Notes: generated by a model not told the origin, from the sequence alone. Shown: positions 26,363 to 35,312, counted from the first letter of the stretch. The stretch is 64,000 nucleotides of DNA from Streptomyces viridiviolaceus (GCF_014650995.1 NZ_BMWA01000027.1:62001-126000), one strand, 5' to 3'. Translations and numbers: made by a program.

Positions 26363-27517
26363 ATGGGACGCCACCGACGCTCCGCCGCCGGCCGCGCCGC
26401 CACCGGCCGCGCCACAGGGGTCAGCCGGACGGACGGCTCCGGGGACACGGTCCAGGACCCGCTGTACTCGAACACGGGCGACCGCCCCTCGATGGGGATC
26501 GCGCCCTACCTGAACCCCGAGGCGTACGCCGCGGCCCGCGCGAAGAGCGAGGCCTATCTGTTCGCGCCGGACGACCCGGCCGACGACCATGCCCTGGCCG
26601 GGCGCACCGTCGCCTTCCCGAGTGACGGGTTCACCCCCGACGACGGTCCGCGGCGCACGGGATCGCACCGCCGCCGCAAGAAGAGGGCCGTCGCGCCGGT
26701 CCGCACCGGTCTGCTCGGTGTGTCCGCCGCCGTCGCCATCGGCACGGTCGCGGTGGCCACCGGCGTGGTGCCGGGCATCGACAACTACAGGCTCGGCGGC
26801 GGCAACGGCGCCGGCGACCAGGTGCAGTCGGCGGACTCCCCGACCAACGCCCCGGCCGAGCAGGGCGGCACCTCCGGCACCTCCGGCAGCGCCGCCGGCG
26901 ACGACGGCAACGAGTCCGGCGACCGTGGCACCGGCCGCTCGTCCTCGCCCTCGTCCTCTTCCTCCTCCTCACCCTCGGCCGCCCCCTCGGCGTCGGCCTC
27001 GGCCGCGCCGGCCGAGACGCCCACGAAGCCGGAGGAACCGCAGGCGCCGCCGAGCAAGAAGCCGAAGCCCCAGCCGTCACAGGCGGCCCCGGGTTCCAAG
27101 AAGCCGTCGAACCCCGGCGCGCCCGCGGCCGGGTCCGGGCAGGCCGCCGCCGAGGCCCAGGTGCTGGCGCTGGTCAACGACGAGCGGGCCAAGGCCGGAT
27201 GCAGCCCGGTGGCCGCCGACGGTGCCCTGCGGGAACTCGCCGAGGACTTCAGCGAGGCCATGGCCGAGCAGGGCTTCTTCGACCACACCGACCCCAGCGG
27301 GGCGACCCCGTGGGACCGCGCCGAGAAGGCGGGGATCAGCAACCTGGGCGGGGAGAACATAGCCCGGGGCCAGGCCGACGCCCAGGCGGTGATGGACGCC
27401 TGGATGGACAGCCCGGGACACCGGGCCAACATCCTCAACTGCGACTTCAAGACCCTGGGCGTAGGGGTGCACTTCGGGTCGGGCGGCCCCTGGTGGACCC
27501 AGAACTTCGGCTACTAG
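26363..27517 (+). CDS. CAP/SCP-domain protein with single membrane anchor
   Basis: A 384-residue protein. The basic N-terminal region, about 110 residues, is cytoplasmic. One hydrophobic segment (TGLLGVSAAVAIGTVAVATGVV) near residues 115-135 anchors or exports it. A long Ser/Pro/Ala/Lys-rich linker (residues about 150-258) spans the wall. The C-terminal about 125 residues form a CAP domain: ALVNDERAKAGCSPV, FFDHTDPSG, GGENIARGQ and SPGHRANIL carry the His/Glu/Glu/His-type cavity residues. Bacterial CAP proteins of the YkwD type are secreted and of uncertain function. It has a candidate operator upstream and is followed by an HxlR regulator. Confidence 0.9.
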   Translation: MGRHRRSAAGRAATGRATGVSRTDGSGDTVQDPLYSNTGDRPSMGIAPYLNPEAYAAARAKSEAYLFAPDDPADDHALAGRTVAFPSDGFTPDDGPRRTGSHRRRKKRAVAPVRTGLLGVSAAVAIGTVAVATGVVPGIDNYRLGGGNGAGDQVQSADSPTNAPAEQGGTSGTSGSAAGDDGNESGDRGTGRSSSPSSSSSSSPSAAPSASASAAPAETPTKPEEPQAPPSKKPKPQPSQAAPGSKKPSNPGAPAAGSGQAAAEAQVLALVNDERAKAGCSPVAADGALRELAEDFSEAMAEQGFFDHTDPSGATPWDRAEKAGISNLGGENIARGQADAQAVMDAWMDSPGHRANILNCDFKTLGVGVHFGSGGPWWTQNFGY

Positions 27518-27591
27518 AGCGCAGCTCCGGTGCGCTGTCTCGGGGTCGGCGCAACCCACCGGTCAGCGCTGTGCTCGCGTAGGCTGGACGC

Positions 27592-27990
27592 ATGTCGACG
27601 ACGCAGGAGCGCACGGAGGAGCAGGACCTCCCGTACGACGTGTTCTCCAGGGCCTGTCCCTCGCGCGGCACCCTGGAACACGTCACGGGACGCTGGGGCG
27701 CGCTGACGCTCGGCGCCCTGCACGAGGGGTCCTTCCGCTTCAACGAGTTGCGCCGCCGCGTCGACGGCGTCAGCGAGAAGATGCTGTCCCAGACGCTGCA
27801 CGCGCTGGAGCGCGACGGCCTGGTGCACCGCGAGGCCCAGCCCACCAACCCGCCCCGCGTGGACTACGAACTCACCGCGCTCGGCCGCGAGGTGGCCGAG
27901 CGGCTGATCGCCCTCATCGAGTGCCTGGAAGGCCGCATGGACGACGTGCTGGCGTCGCGCGAGCGGTACGACGCCCGGGTCAGGGCGTGA
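27592..27990 (+). CDS. HxlR-family transcriptional regulator
   Basis: A 132-residue winged-helix protein. The HxlR pattern is clear: a lone cysteine near residue 23 (SRACPSRGTLEHVTGRWG), then LTLGALHEGSFRFNELRRRVDGVSEKMLSQTLHALERDGLVHRE and VDYELTALGREV. Family members often sense electrophiles, hypochlorite or aldehydes through that cysteine and regulate an adjacent gene. The nearest candidates are the CAP protein upstream on the same strand or itself. Its 3' end overlaps the convergent mutM stop by 11 bp. Confidence 0.9.
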   Translation: MSTTQERTEEQDLPYDVFSRACPSRGTLEHVTGRWGALTLGALHEGSFRFNELRRRVDGVSEKMLSQTLHALERDGLVHREAQPTNPPRVDYELTALGREVAERLIALIECLEGRMDDVLASRERYDARVRA

Positions 27991-28840
27991 CGCGGGGCGC
28001 CCGCTGGCACTTCGGGCAGTAGTAGCTGGACCGGTTCATCCACGGGCGGCGGCGCATGGGAGTGGCGCAGCGCCGGCAGGGCAGACCCTCGCGGCCGTAG
28101 GCGTCCAGGGACCGGTCGAAGTAGCCGGACTCGCCGTTGACGTTGACGTACAGGCTGTCGAAGCTGGTGCCGCCCACCGCGAGGGCCTCGTTCATCACGT
28201 CCCGCACGTGGCCGAGGAGTTGGAGGGTGCGCGGGCGGGTGAAGGTCGCGGTCGGGCGTTCGTAGTGCAGGCGGGAGCGCCACAGGGCCTCGTCCGCATA
28301 GATGTTGCCGACGCCGCTGATCAGTGACTGGTCCAGCAGGGCCCGTTTGATCGTGGTGCGCTTGCGGCGCAGCGCGAGATGGAACGCCTCGTCGTCGAAG
28401 AGCGGGTCGAGCGGGTCGCGTGCGATGTGCGCGATGACGTCGGGCAGTCCGTCCGCGCCGGTGTCGTGCAGCGACAGACCGCCGAAGGTGCGCTGGTCGA
28501 CGAAACGGAGTTCGGTGCCGAGGGCGTCGGCGAAACGGACGCGGATCCGCAGGTGCTTCTCGGCCGGTGCCTCGTGCGGCTGCACCAGCAGCTGTCCGCT
28601 CATGCCGAGGTGCGCCAGAACCGCCTGGTCGGTGTCCGCCAGGGGGAGCCACAGATACTTGCCGCGACGGCTGGGGACGCCGATGCGGTGCCCCTTGAGG
28701 CGCTGGACGAAGTCGTCGGCTCCGGCGAGGTGCCGGCGGACCGCGCGCGGGTGCAGCACTTCGGCGTCGGCGACGGTCCGGTGGGCGACCCAGCGCTCCA
28801 GGCCGCGCCTGACGACCTCGACCTCGGGCAACTCGGGCAT
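27980..28840 (-). CDS. mutM: formamidopyrimidine-DNA glycosylase MutM/Fpg
   Basis: A 286-residue base-excision repair enzyme that removes 8-oxoguanine and formamidopyrimidines and cuts the abasic site. Pro2 and Glu3 of the mature protein (MPELPEVEVVRRGLE) are the catalytic residues. Also seen are HLGMSGQLLV, the helix-two-turn-helix ISGVGNIYADEALW and a C-terminal zinc finger CRRC ... CPKC at the DNA-binding end. An 18-bp hairpin separates it from rnc upstream, so it may have its own promoter in the 98-bp gap. It converges with the HxlR gene. Confidence 0.97.
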   Translation of the reverse strand: MPELPEVEVVRRGLERWVAHRTVADAEVLHPRAVRRHLAGADDFVQRLKGHRIGVPSRRGKYLWLPLADTDQAVLAHLGMSGQLLVQPHEAPAEKHLRIRVRFADALGTELRFVDQRTFGGLSLHDTGADGLPDVIAHIARDPLDPLFDDEAFHLALRRKRTTIKRALLDQSLISGVGNIYADEALWRSRLHYERPTATFTRPRTLQLLGHVRDVMNEALAVGGTSFDSLYVNVNGESGYFDRSLDAYGREGLPCRRCATPMRRRPWMNRSSYYCPKCQRAPRVTP

Positions 28841-28876
28841 GGGATCCCCCGTACGGGCCGTGTGGGACTGTTCTAC

Positions 28877-28918
28877 GCTCCGAGCGCCCGCCCCGGGACG
28901 GGGGCGGGCGCTCGGAGC
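28877..28918 (-). terminator. 18-bp-arm hairpin between rnc and mutM
   Basis: Perfect arms GCTCCGAGCGCCCGCCCC and GGGGCGGGCGCTCGGAGC with loop GGGACG, about 20 bp after the rnc stop. It is likely the terminator of the rpmF-rnc operon. Confidence 0.8.
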
Positions 28919-28938
28919 CGTGCTGTACGTGGTGTACG

Positions 28939-29763
28939 TCAGGCGGAGGCCGACGGGGCGTCGGCGCTCTGCTGAGCGGCTGCGGCGGCCGCCGCGGCCT
29001 TGGCGCGCTCGTCCGCCGCGGCCCGGATGGACCTCCACGCGGATTCCGCGGCCTGCTGCTCCGCCTCCTTCTTGCTGCGGCCGGTGCCGGTGCCGTACGA
29101 GACGCCTCCGACGCGGGCGGCAGCAGTGAAGGTCTTCTCGTGGTCGGGGCCGGTCTCCGTGACCAGGTACTCGGGCACGCCGAGTCCTTCGGTCGCGGTG
29201 AGCTCCTGGAGGGACGTCTTCCAGTCCAGGCCGGCGCCGAGGTTCGAGGACTTCTCGATCAGAGGGTCGAACAGGCGGTGCACCAACTCCGCCGCCGCTT
29301 CCAGACCCTGGTCGAGGTAGACAGCGCCGATCACCGCTTCGAGGGTGTCGGCGAGGATCGATGCCTTGTCCCGGCCGCCCGTGCCCTCTTCACCGCGGCC
29401 GAGCCGGATGAAGGAGCCGAGGTCGAGCCCGCGGCCCACCTCCGCCAGCGCACGCGAGTTGACCACCGCGGCCCGCAGCTTGGCCAGCTGGCCTTCGGGC
29501 AGGTCCGGGTGGATGCGGTACAGCGTGTCGGTGACGACGAGGCCGAGCACGGAGTCCCCGAGGAACTCCAGCCGCTCGTTCGTCGGCAGACCGCCGTTCT
29601 CGTACGCGTAGGAACGGTGGGTCAGTGCGCGCACCAGAAGGGCGGACTCGACCTGGTAGCCGAGCCGCCCTTCCAGAAGCGTGTGGGACGAGGCCTGGTT
29701 GTCCGCCTTCTTTTTGGCGGATGGGTCCGCCTTGGCGTCATCCGCCTTCTTGGGGGCTGACAC
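28939..29763 (-). CDS. rnc: ribonuclease III (AbsB-type)
   Basis: RNase III cleaves double-stranded RNA in rRNA processing and mRNA turnover; in S. coelicolor it is absB, needed for antibiotic production. The catalytic signature NERLEFLGDSVLGLVV and the second acidic site ADTLEAVIGAVYLD are intact. The dsRNA-binding domain reads WKTSLQELTATEG ... RSKKEAEQQAAESAW. The Ala-rich C-terminal tail is a local feature. GTG 29763 (VSAPKKADD) is preferred for its GAGAGG ribosome site; GTG 29775 is an alternative. It follows rpmF closely, as in many bacteria. Confidence 0.96.
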   Translation of the reverse strand: MSAPKKADDAKADPSAKKKADNQASSHTLLEGRLGYQVESALLVRALTHRSYAYENGGLPTNERLEFLGDSVLGLVVTDTLYRIHPDLPEGQLAKLRAAVVNSRALAEVGRGLDLGSFIRLGRGEEGTGGRDKASILADTLEAVIGAVYLDQGLEAAAELVHRLFDPLIEKSSNLGAGLDWKTSLQELTATEGLGVPEYLVTETGPDHEKTFTAAARVGGVSYGTGTGRSKKEAEQQAAESAWRSIRAAADERAKAAAAAAAAQQSADAPSASA

Positions 29764-29782
29764 AGTGCCTCTCACCAGCCGC

Positions 29783-29956
29783 TCAGACCTCGAGGACCTG
29801 GCGCTTGTTGTAGGTGCCGCAAGACGGGCACGCGATGTGCTGCTGCTTGGGCTCGTGGCAGCGCTCGCACGCAACCAGGGTGGGGACCGCAGCCTTCCAC
29901 TGCGACCGGCGGTGGCGCGTGTTGCTGCGCGACATCTTCCGCTTCGGAACAGCCAC
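29783..29956 (-). CDS. rpmF: 50S ribosomal protein L32
   Basis: A 57-residue L32 beginning VAVPKRKMSRSNTRHRRSQW, with a zinc ribbon of two CxxC pairs (CERC and CPSC). It carries the zinc-binding form, so it is the Zn-dependent paralog type. The GTG start is 2 bp after the stop of the YceD-like gene, whose final codons supply the GGAG ribosome site. This coupling of yceD, rpmF and rnc is widely conserved. Confidence 0.97.
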   Translation of the reverse strand: MAVPKRKMSRSNTRHRRSQWKAAVPTLVACERCHEPKQQHIACPSCGTYNKRQVLEV

Positions 29957-29958
29957 GG

Positions 29959-30603
29959 CTACTTCTCCTGCTTCTCGTCGACGCCCGCATCGGCGCCGCT
30001 CATCTCGTCCTTCTCGCCGTCTCCGAGTGAGTCGGCGAGTCCCTGCAATGCCGCCCAACGGATGTCGACGGCGTCGTGGTGGTGGTCCGGGTCGTCCGCC
30101 AGGCGTGCTCCGCACTCGGCGCACAGACCCGGGCAGTCTTCCCGGCACACCGGCTGCATCGGCAGTGCGAGCACCACCGCATCGCGCAGCACGGGTTCGA
30201 GGTCGATCAGGCCGTCCTCGACGAAGAGCCTGTCCTCGTCGTCCTCGGCGTCGTCGCCGGGTTCCGCCACAGGGCGGCCCCGGTCGTCGGCGTCAGGGTA
30301 CGAGAACATCTCCTGGAAGTCCGCTTCGAGCTGCTGCTCGACCGGCTCCAGACACCTTACGCACTCCCCCTCGGCCGTTGCACGGGCGGTGCCTGTGACG
30401 AGCACCCCTTCCATGACCGACTCGAGCCGGAGTTCGAGCTCCACCGGGGCGCCTTCCGGCACTCCGATGACCTCCTTGATACCGAAGTCCTTGGGAGCGT
30501 CGACCGTACGGGTCAGGCGCTGCAGCGCACCGGGCCGCCGGCCCAGCTCGTGCGTATCGAACACGAGAGGGTTGCGGTGGTCGAGGCGGGCGTTCAGAGC
30601 CAT
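29959..30603 (-). CDS. yceD: YceD/DUF177-family protein, putative 23S rRNA accumulation factor
   Basis: A 214-residue member of the DUF177 family, found next to rpmF in most bacteria and linked to 23S rRNA or 50S biogenesis. Visible landmarks are RLTRTVDAPKDFG, GECVRCLEPVEQQLEADFQEMF and the cysteine cluster CREDCPGLCAECG, which may bind zinc. It is followed by an acidic tail (GDGEKDEMSG). The start ATG 30603 has AGCAGGA directly upstream. The molecular activity is not established. Confidence 0.92.
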   Translation of the reverse strand: MALNARLDHRNPLVFDTHELGRRPGALQRLTRTVDAPKDFGIKEVIGVPEGAPVELELRLESVMEGVLVTGTARATAEGECVRCLEPVEQQLEADFQEMFSYPDADDRGRPVAEPGDDAEDDEDRLFVEDGLIDLEPVLRDAVVLALPMQPVCREDCPGLCAECGARLADDPDHHHDAVDIRWAALQGLADSLGDGEKDEMSGADAGVDEKQEK

Positions 30604-30734
30604 TCCTGCTTTCGATCTTCTGAGCTCGGGGCCGCCGCCCTGCGGTGTCCCCGGGCAGCGGTGATCGCGGACGTACGCGCGACCGAAGAGCCAGGATACT
30701 GGACCTTTCGCTCTCAGCCCAATCCAGAGGCACC

Positions 30735-31823
30735 CTAGAGGCCGCGGCCCTGTTCGTAGGCCCTCAGCTGCTCGGCGCTGATCATGCTCGTGTCGAAGAG
30801 GCTGGTCTCGTCGAGGGCCTGCGGCTGCGGGGGCTGCTGGGCCGGGGGCTGGGGGTGCTGCTGGGGCTGGACGTAGCCCTGCTGCGGGTCGTAGCCCGGC
30901 TGCTGGGCGTCGTAACCCGGGTATCCGTACGGATCGGCCTGCTGGTAGCCGTAGGCGTCCGGCCGGCCGCCGTAGGTCTGCTGGTAGCCGGTGTACGGAT
31001 CGGCCTGCTGGGAATAGCCGTACGCCGTCTGAGGCTCCGGCGCCGCCTGGGCCGCGGCCGGCTGCGGACCGGCGTAGTCCCGCTGCCGGGGTTCGGCGGG
31101 GGTGTCCGCGAGGGCCGCGAGGTCGGCGAGGTAGTCGGCGTCGCTGGAGTGCTGGACGGTGGTGAGGTCGTCGGCGAGGGCGCCGAGGTCGTCGGTGGCG
31201 ATCCGGCCGTGCAGCTTCTGACGGCCCCGGCCCACGGCGTCCAGGGTCTTGGCCAGTACCGCCTCGAAGGCGCCCAGCTTGGCGTCGACGTAGGCGTCCG
31301 CGTCGCGGCGCAGGGTCTCCGGGTCGTGGCTGCGCTCCGGGGCGTCCTCGTCCTCGTAGCCCTGCTCGTCGAGGCCGGGGCCGGTGCCGAGCAGCTTCTC
31401 TCGGCCGCGGCCGACGGAACCGAGGGTCTTGGTGAGGACGACCTCGAAGTTGGCGAGCTTGGAGTCGACGTACTCGTCGGCCTCGGCACGGACCTCCTCG
31501 GCCTCCTGGCGGGCCTCGGCGAGGATGCGGTCGGCCTCGGCCTGGGAGCGGCGGGCGACCTCCGTGTCGGAGATCAGCGAGCCCCGTTCGGCGTGCGCGC
31601 TCTCGATGATCCGCTCGGCCTCCTCGCGGGCCTGCGCGACCATCTGCTCCCGGCCGCCGATGAGTTCCTGGGCCTGGGCGAGGGAGTCGGGCAGGGCGGA
31701 CCGCAGCTCCTCCAGCATCGAGAGCAGTTCGGCGCGGTTGATCACGCACGAGGCCGACATGGGCATGGCGCGGGCGCCGGAGACCATCGCGGTGATCTCG
31801 TCGAGCTTCTTCTGCACGTCCAC
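30735..31823 (-). CDS. sepIVA: DivIVA-like coiled-coil septation protein (SepIVA-type)
   Basis: A 362-residue protein. Residues 1-130 form an Arg/Glu-rich coiled coil (DVQKKLDEITAMVSGARAM, then REQMVAQAREEAERIIESAH). Two copies of a module of about 30 residues follow: EYVDSKLANFEVVLTKTLGS and AYVDAKLGAFEAVLAKTLDA, each continuing VGRGR-KL. The last about 100 residues are Gln/Tyr/Pro-rich (repeats of QADPYGY type). Mycobacterial SepIVA, encoded in the same coaD-yceD neighbourhood, has this build and acts in septation. Assignment rests on domain layout and synteny, and the role here is inferred. GTG 31823 is the likely start. Confidence 0.78.
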   Translation of the reverse strand: MDVQKKLDEITAMVSGARAMPMSASCVINRAELLSMLEELRSALPDSLAQAQELIGGREQMVAQAREEAERIIESAHAERGSLISDTEVARRSQAEADRILAEARQEAEEVRAEADEYVDSKLANFEVVLTKTLGSVGRGREKLLGTGPGLDEQGYEDEDAPERSHDPETLRRDADAYVDAKLGAFEAVLAKTLDAVGRGRQKLHGRIATDDLGALADDLTTVQHSSDADYLADLAALADTPAEPRQRDYAGPQPAAAQAAPEPQTAYGYSQQADPYTGYQQTYGGRPDAYGYQQADPYGYPGYDAQQPGYDPQQGYVQPQQHPQPPAQQPPQPQALDETSLFDTSMISAEQLRAYEQGRGL

Positions 31824-31966
31824 CGTGTGCTCGCCACTCTCTACAGCTGTGTTGGAGACGGACGGGACGACTGTACGGCCCTGGGGCGCCTGGGGGACAC
31901 CGGGTGACGCAGTGCCGGCTGCCGGGAGCCTCGAGAGGGGGCGCCCGGCTGCTCTTCCGCCCCTCC

Positions 31967-32446
31967 TCAGTGCTTCTTCAGACGCTCCGAGAGGGCTTCG
32001 AGGACCAGCGGCGGCACCAGGTGGGAGACGTCGCCGCCCCAGGTCGCCACCTCCTTGACCAAGGAGGACGACAGGAAGCTGTAGGTGGGGTTGGTGGGGA
32101 TGAAGAGGGTCTCCACGCCCGAGAGGCCGTTGTTCATCTGGGCCATCTGCAGCTCGTAGTCGAAGTCGCTGACCGCGCGCAGGCCTTTGACGATGGCCGG
32201 GATGTCGCGCTGCTTGCAGAAGTCGACGAGGAGGCCGTGGAAGGACTCGACGCGGACGTTGCCGTACTCGGCGGTGACCTGGCGGATGAGTTCGATCCGC
32301 TCCTCGATCTCGAACAGGCCCTTCTTGGCCTGGTTGATCATCACCGCGACGTAGACCTCGTCGTACAGACTGGAGGCACGGGCGATGATGTCGAGGTGTC
32401 CGTTGGTGATGGGGTCGAACGACCCGGGACAGACGGCGCGGCGCAC
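31967..32446 (-). CDS. coaD: phosphopantetheine adenylyltransferase CoaD
   Basis: CoaD makes dephospho-CoA from 4'-phosphopantetheine and ATP. The 159-residue product has the nucleotidyltransferase motif PGSFDPITNGHLDI, then FCKQRDIPAIVKGLRAVSDFDYE, and SFLSSSLVKEVA near the end. GTG 32446 has GAGGGA at a good distance and gives the standard length. An ATG at 32476, overlapping the rsmD stop as ATGA, would add ten residues and cannot be excluded. The rsmD-coaD pairing is common across bacteria. Confidence 0.96.
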   Translation of the reverse strand: MRRAVCPGSFDPITNGHLDIIARASSLYDEVYVAVMINQAKKGLFEIEERIELIRQVTAEYGNVRVESFHGLLVDFCKQRDIPAIVKGLRAVSDFDYELQMAQMNNGLSGVETLFIPTNPTYSFLSSSLVKEVATWGGDVSHLVPPLVLEALSERLKKH

Positions 32447-32472
32447 TTGTGATCCCTCGCTCTCCGGTCCGG

Positions 32473-33060
32473 TCATCGTGCGTCTTCGCACGTAGAGGCG
32501 GCGCGACCGTACCAAAACGTTCCCTCGCCGTAGCGACGGGCCCGGATCGCTTCGAAGCCGTCCGGCCAGCTGAATTCGCCGCCTCTGGTGCTGCGCTCCA
32601 CGGTGACGAGCGCATCCTTCGCGAGCCAGCCCTCCGTGCGGAGTGTGAGCAGAATCTCCCGAAGATCGTCGTCCGTCACGGCGTAGGGCGGGTCCAGGAA
32701 GACGATGTCGTACGGCCCGGCCGGTGGCGCGGTGCGGATGATCTGCTCCGCTTTGCCCGACCGGACCTCGGCGCCGGGCAGGCCCACGGCCCTGACGTTC
32801 TCCCGGACCGTGCGTGCGGCGCGGGCGTCGGCCTCCACGAGCAGGGTGTGGCCCGCCCCGCGGGAGAGCGCCTCCAGGCCGACGGCACCGGAACCGGCGT
32901 ACAGGTCCAGGACCCGCTCGCCCTCCAGGGGGCCGCCGAGCAGGGACTGCCAGGTGGAGAAGAGGCCCTCGCGCGCGCGGTCGGATGTGGGGCGGGTGCC
33001 GGTCCCCGGTGGGACGGCCAGGCGGCGTCCGCCGGCTGCGCCGGCGATCACGCGGGTCAT
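32473..33060 (-). CDS. rsmD: 16S rRNA (guanine966-N2)-methyltransferase RsmD
   Basis: A 195-residue enzyme that methylates G966 in 16S rRNA. It starts MTRVIAGAAGGRRLAVPPG and shows RPTSDRAREGLFSTW, the SAM-binding motif VLDLYAGSGAVGLEALSRGA and the catalytic IVFLDPPYAV. It is located between recG (47 bp upstream) and coaD. No terminator is seen on either side, so recG-rsmD-coaD may be co-transcribed. Confidence 0.96.
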   Translation of the reverse strand: MTRVIAGAAGGRRLAVPPGTGTRPTSDRAREGLFSTWQSLLGGPLEGERVLDLYAGSGAVGLEALSRGAGHTLLVEADARAARTVRENVRAVGLPGAEVRSGKAEQIIRTAPPAGPYDIVFLDPPYAVTDDDLREILLTLRTEGWLAKDALVTVERSTRGGEFSWPDGFEAIRARRYGEGTFWYGRAASTCEDAR

Positions 33061-33107
33061 CTCTTCGTCCTTGTCCGTGTGCTCGGGTCGGTGACCGTCC
33101 CAGTCTG

Positions 33108-35312
33108 TCAGCCCTTCTCCAGGTACTGCTCCCGTTCCTCGTCCAGCAGTGCGTCCAGCGCCGTGCGCAGGCCGGGCAGGCGGGTCAGCTCCGGGTCGGC
33201 GGCCACGACCGCCGCCGCCTCCTCGCGGGCCTCGGCGATGATCTCCTCGTCCTCGATGACGGCGAGGACCCGCAGGGAGGACCGGGCACCGGACTGGGCC
33301 TGGCCCAGGACGTCGCCCTCGCGCCGCTGTTCGAGGTCGATGCGGGAGAGCTCGAAGCCGTCGAGGGTGGCCGCGACGGCGTTGAGCCGCTGGCGGGCCG
33401 CGCTCGCCTCCGGCATCTCGGTCACCAGCAGGCACAGGCCCGGCGCCGAGCCACGGCCGACCCGGCCGCGCAGCTGGTGGAGCTGGGAGACACCGAAGCG
33501 GTCCGCGTCCATGATCACCATCGCGGTGGCGTTGGGGACGTTGACGCCGACCTCGATGACGGTGGTGGCGACCAGGACGTCGGTCTCCCCGGCGGCGAAC
33601 CGGCGCATGACCGCGTCCTTGTCGTCGGGCTGCATGCGCCCGTGCAGGACCTCGACCCGGAGCCCCTGCAACGGGCCCTTGGCGAGCTGCTCGGCGACGT
33701 CGAGGACGGCGAGCGGGGGCCGCTTCTCGGCGTCGTCCTCCGTCGGCTTGCGCTGTTTGGGGTTCTCCTCCTCGTCTCCGATGCGCGGGCAGACGACGTA
33801 CGCCTGGTGGCCGCCCGCCACCTCCTCGCGGACCCGCTCCCAGGCGCGGGCGAGGAAGTGCGGCTTGTCGGCGGCGGGGACGACATGGCTGGCGATCGGC
33901 GAGCGCCCCGCCGGCAGCTGGTCCAGGACGGAGGTCTCCAGGTCGCCGAAGACGGTCATGGCGACGGTGCGCGGAATGGGCGTGGCGGTCATGACGAGCA
34001 GGTGCGGGGGCTGCTTGCCCTTGCCGCGCAGGGCGTCGCGCTGCTCGACGCCGAAGCGGTGCTGTTCGTCGACGACCACGAGGCCGAGGTCGTGGAACTG
34101 CACCTTGTCCTCGATCAGCGCGTGCGTGCCGATCACGATGCCGGCCTCGCCGGTGGCCAGGTCGAGCAGGGCCTGGCGGCGGGCGGCGGCCCCCATGGAC
34201 CCGGTGAGCAGCACCACCTTCGTGGCGTGCTCGGCGCCCCCGAGCATGCCGCCCTCGGCCAGCTCGCCCATCATCTCCACGACCGACCGGTGGTGCTGCT
34301 GGGCGAGCACCTCGGTGGGCGCGAGCATCGCGGCCTGCCCGCCGGCGTCGACGACGGCGAGCATGGCGCGCAGCGCGACCATCGTCTTGCCCGAACCCAC
34401 TTCCCCCTGCAGCAGCCGGTGCATCGGGTGGTCGGTGGCGAGGTCGTCGAAGATCTCGCGGGAGACCTTCTGCTGACCGTCGGTGAGGGTGAAGGGGAGG
34501 CGGTCGTCGAAGGCCGACAGCAGGCCGTCCGGCCTCGGTTTCCTGGGGACGGCGGGGAGTTGGGTCTCGGCGTGCCGCCTGCGGGCGAGGGCGACCTGGA
34601 GGACGAACGCCTCGTCCCACTTCAGGCGGGCGCGGGCGTCGGCGATGTCCGCCTTGGTGTGGGGGCGGTGGATCTTGAGCAGTGCCTCGGGCAGGGAGAC
34701 CAGACCGCGGCCCTCGCGCAGGGAGCCCGGCAGCGGATCGAGGGCCTCCTGGGCGCTGGGCAGGACCGTCTGGATCGCCTTGCCGATCTTCCAGGACTCC
34801 AGCTTGGCGGTGGCGGGGTAGAGGGGGATGAGGGCCCCCGCCCAGGACTCGACGGTCTCGGCCCCGTCGCCGTCGCTGTGCAGCAACTCGTAGGCGGGAT
34901 GGGCCAGTTGCAGACGGCGGTTGAAGACGGAGACCTTGCCCGCGAACATCGCGCGCGTGCCCGGCAGGAGTTCCTTGTGGGGTTTGTGGACGCCGTTGCC
35001 GAAGAAGACCAGCTGGAGTCGGCCGCTGCCGTCCGTGATGGTCACTTCGAGGCGCTGTCCCTTGCCCCGCGGCGCCTTGGACGAGGCGAAGGTGTGCAGG
35101 CGGGCGTCGGCCACCTGGGCGACCACCGTGACGTGCTCGTCCATGGGGAGGTCGGCGAGGTGCGTGAGCTGCCCGCGCTCCTCGTATCTGCGCGGGTAGT
35201 GGTGGAGAAGGTCGCCGACGGTGTGCAGGCCGAGGTGCTCGGCCATCACCTTCGCGGTGGCGGGGCCGAGCACCTTCTTCAGTGGTTCTTCCAGTGCGGG
35301 CACGAGATCCAT
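33108..35312 (-). CDS. recG: ATP-dependent DNA helicase RecG
   Basis: RecG remodels stalled forks and Holliday junctions. The 734-residue product starts MDLVPALEEPLKKVLG. The wedge domain follows (LADLPMDEHVTVVAQVADA, RLQLVFFGNGVHK). Helicase motifs are FTLTDGQQKVSREI, GEVGSGKTMVALRAML, VVDEQHRFGVEQRDAL, MTATPIPRTVAMT and GRVGRGSAPGLCLL. ATG 35312 is chosen; an upstream in-frame start would add seven residues. Neither has a convincing ribosome site. A DAK2-type gene lies upstream, separated by 228 bp of GC-rich, apparently non-coding DNA. Confidence 0.96.
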   Translation of the reverse strand: MDLVPALEEPLKKVLGPATAKVMAEHLGLHTVGDLLHHYPRRYEERGQLTHLADLPMDEHVTVVAQVADARLHTFASSKAPRGKGQRLEVTITDGSGRLQLVFFGNGVHKPHKELLPGTRAMFAGKVSVFNRRLQLAHPAYELLHSDGDGAETVESWAGALIPLYPATAKLESWKIGKAIQTVLPSAQEALDPLPGSLREGRGLVSLPEALLKIHRPHTKADIADARARLKWDEAFVLQVALARRRHAETQLPAVPRKPRPDGLLSAFDDRLPFTLTDGQQKVSREIFDDLATDHPMHRLLQGEVGSGKTMVALRAMLAVVDAGGQAAMLAPTEVLAQQHHRSVVEMMGELAEGGMLGGAEHATKVVLLTGSMGAAARRQALLDLATGEAGIVIGTHALIEDKVQFHDLGLVVVDEQHRFGVEQRDALRGKGKQPPHLLVMTATPIPRTVAMTVFGDLETSVLDQLPAGRSPIASHVVPAADKPHFLARAWERVREEVAGGHQAYVVCPRIGDEEENPKQRKPTEDDAEKRPPLAVLDVAEQLAKGPLQGLRVEVLHGRMQPDDKDAVMRRFAAGETDVLVATTVIEVGVNVPNATAMVIMDADRFGVSQLHQLRGRVGRGSAPGLCLLVTEMPEASAARQRLNAVAATLDGFELSRIDLEQRREGDVLGQAQSGARSSLRVLAVIEDEEIIAEAREEAAAVVAADPELTRLPGLRTALDALLDEEREQYLEKG

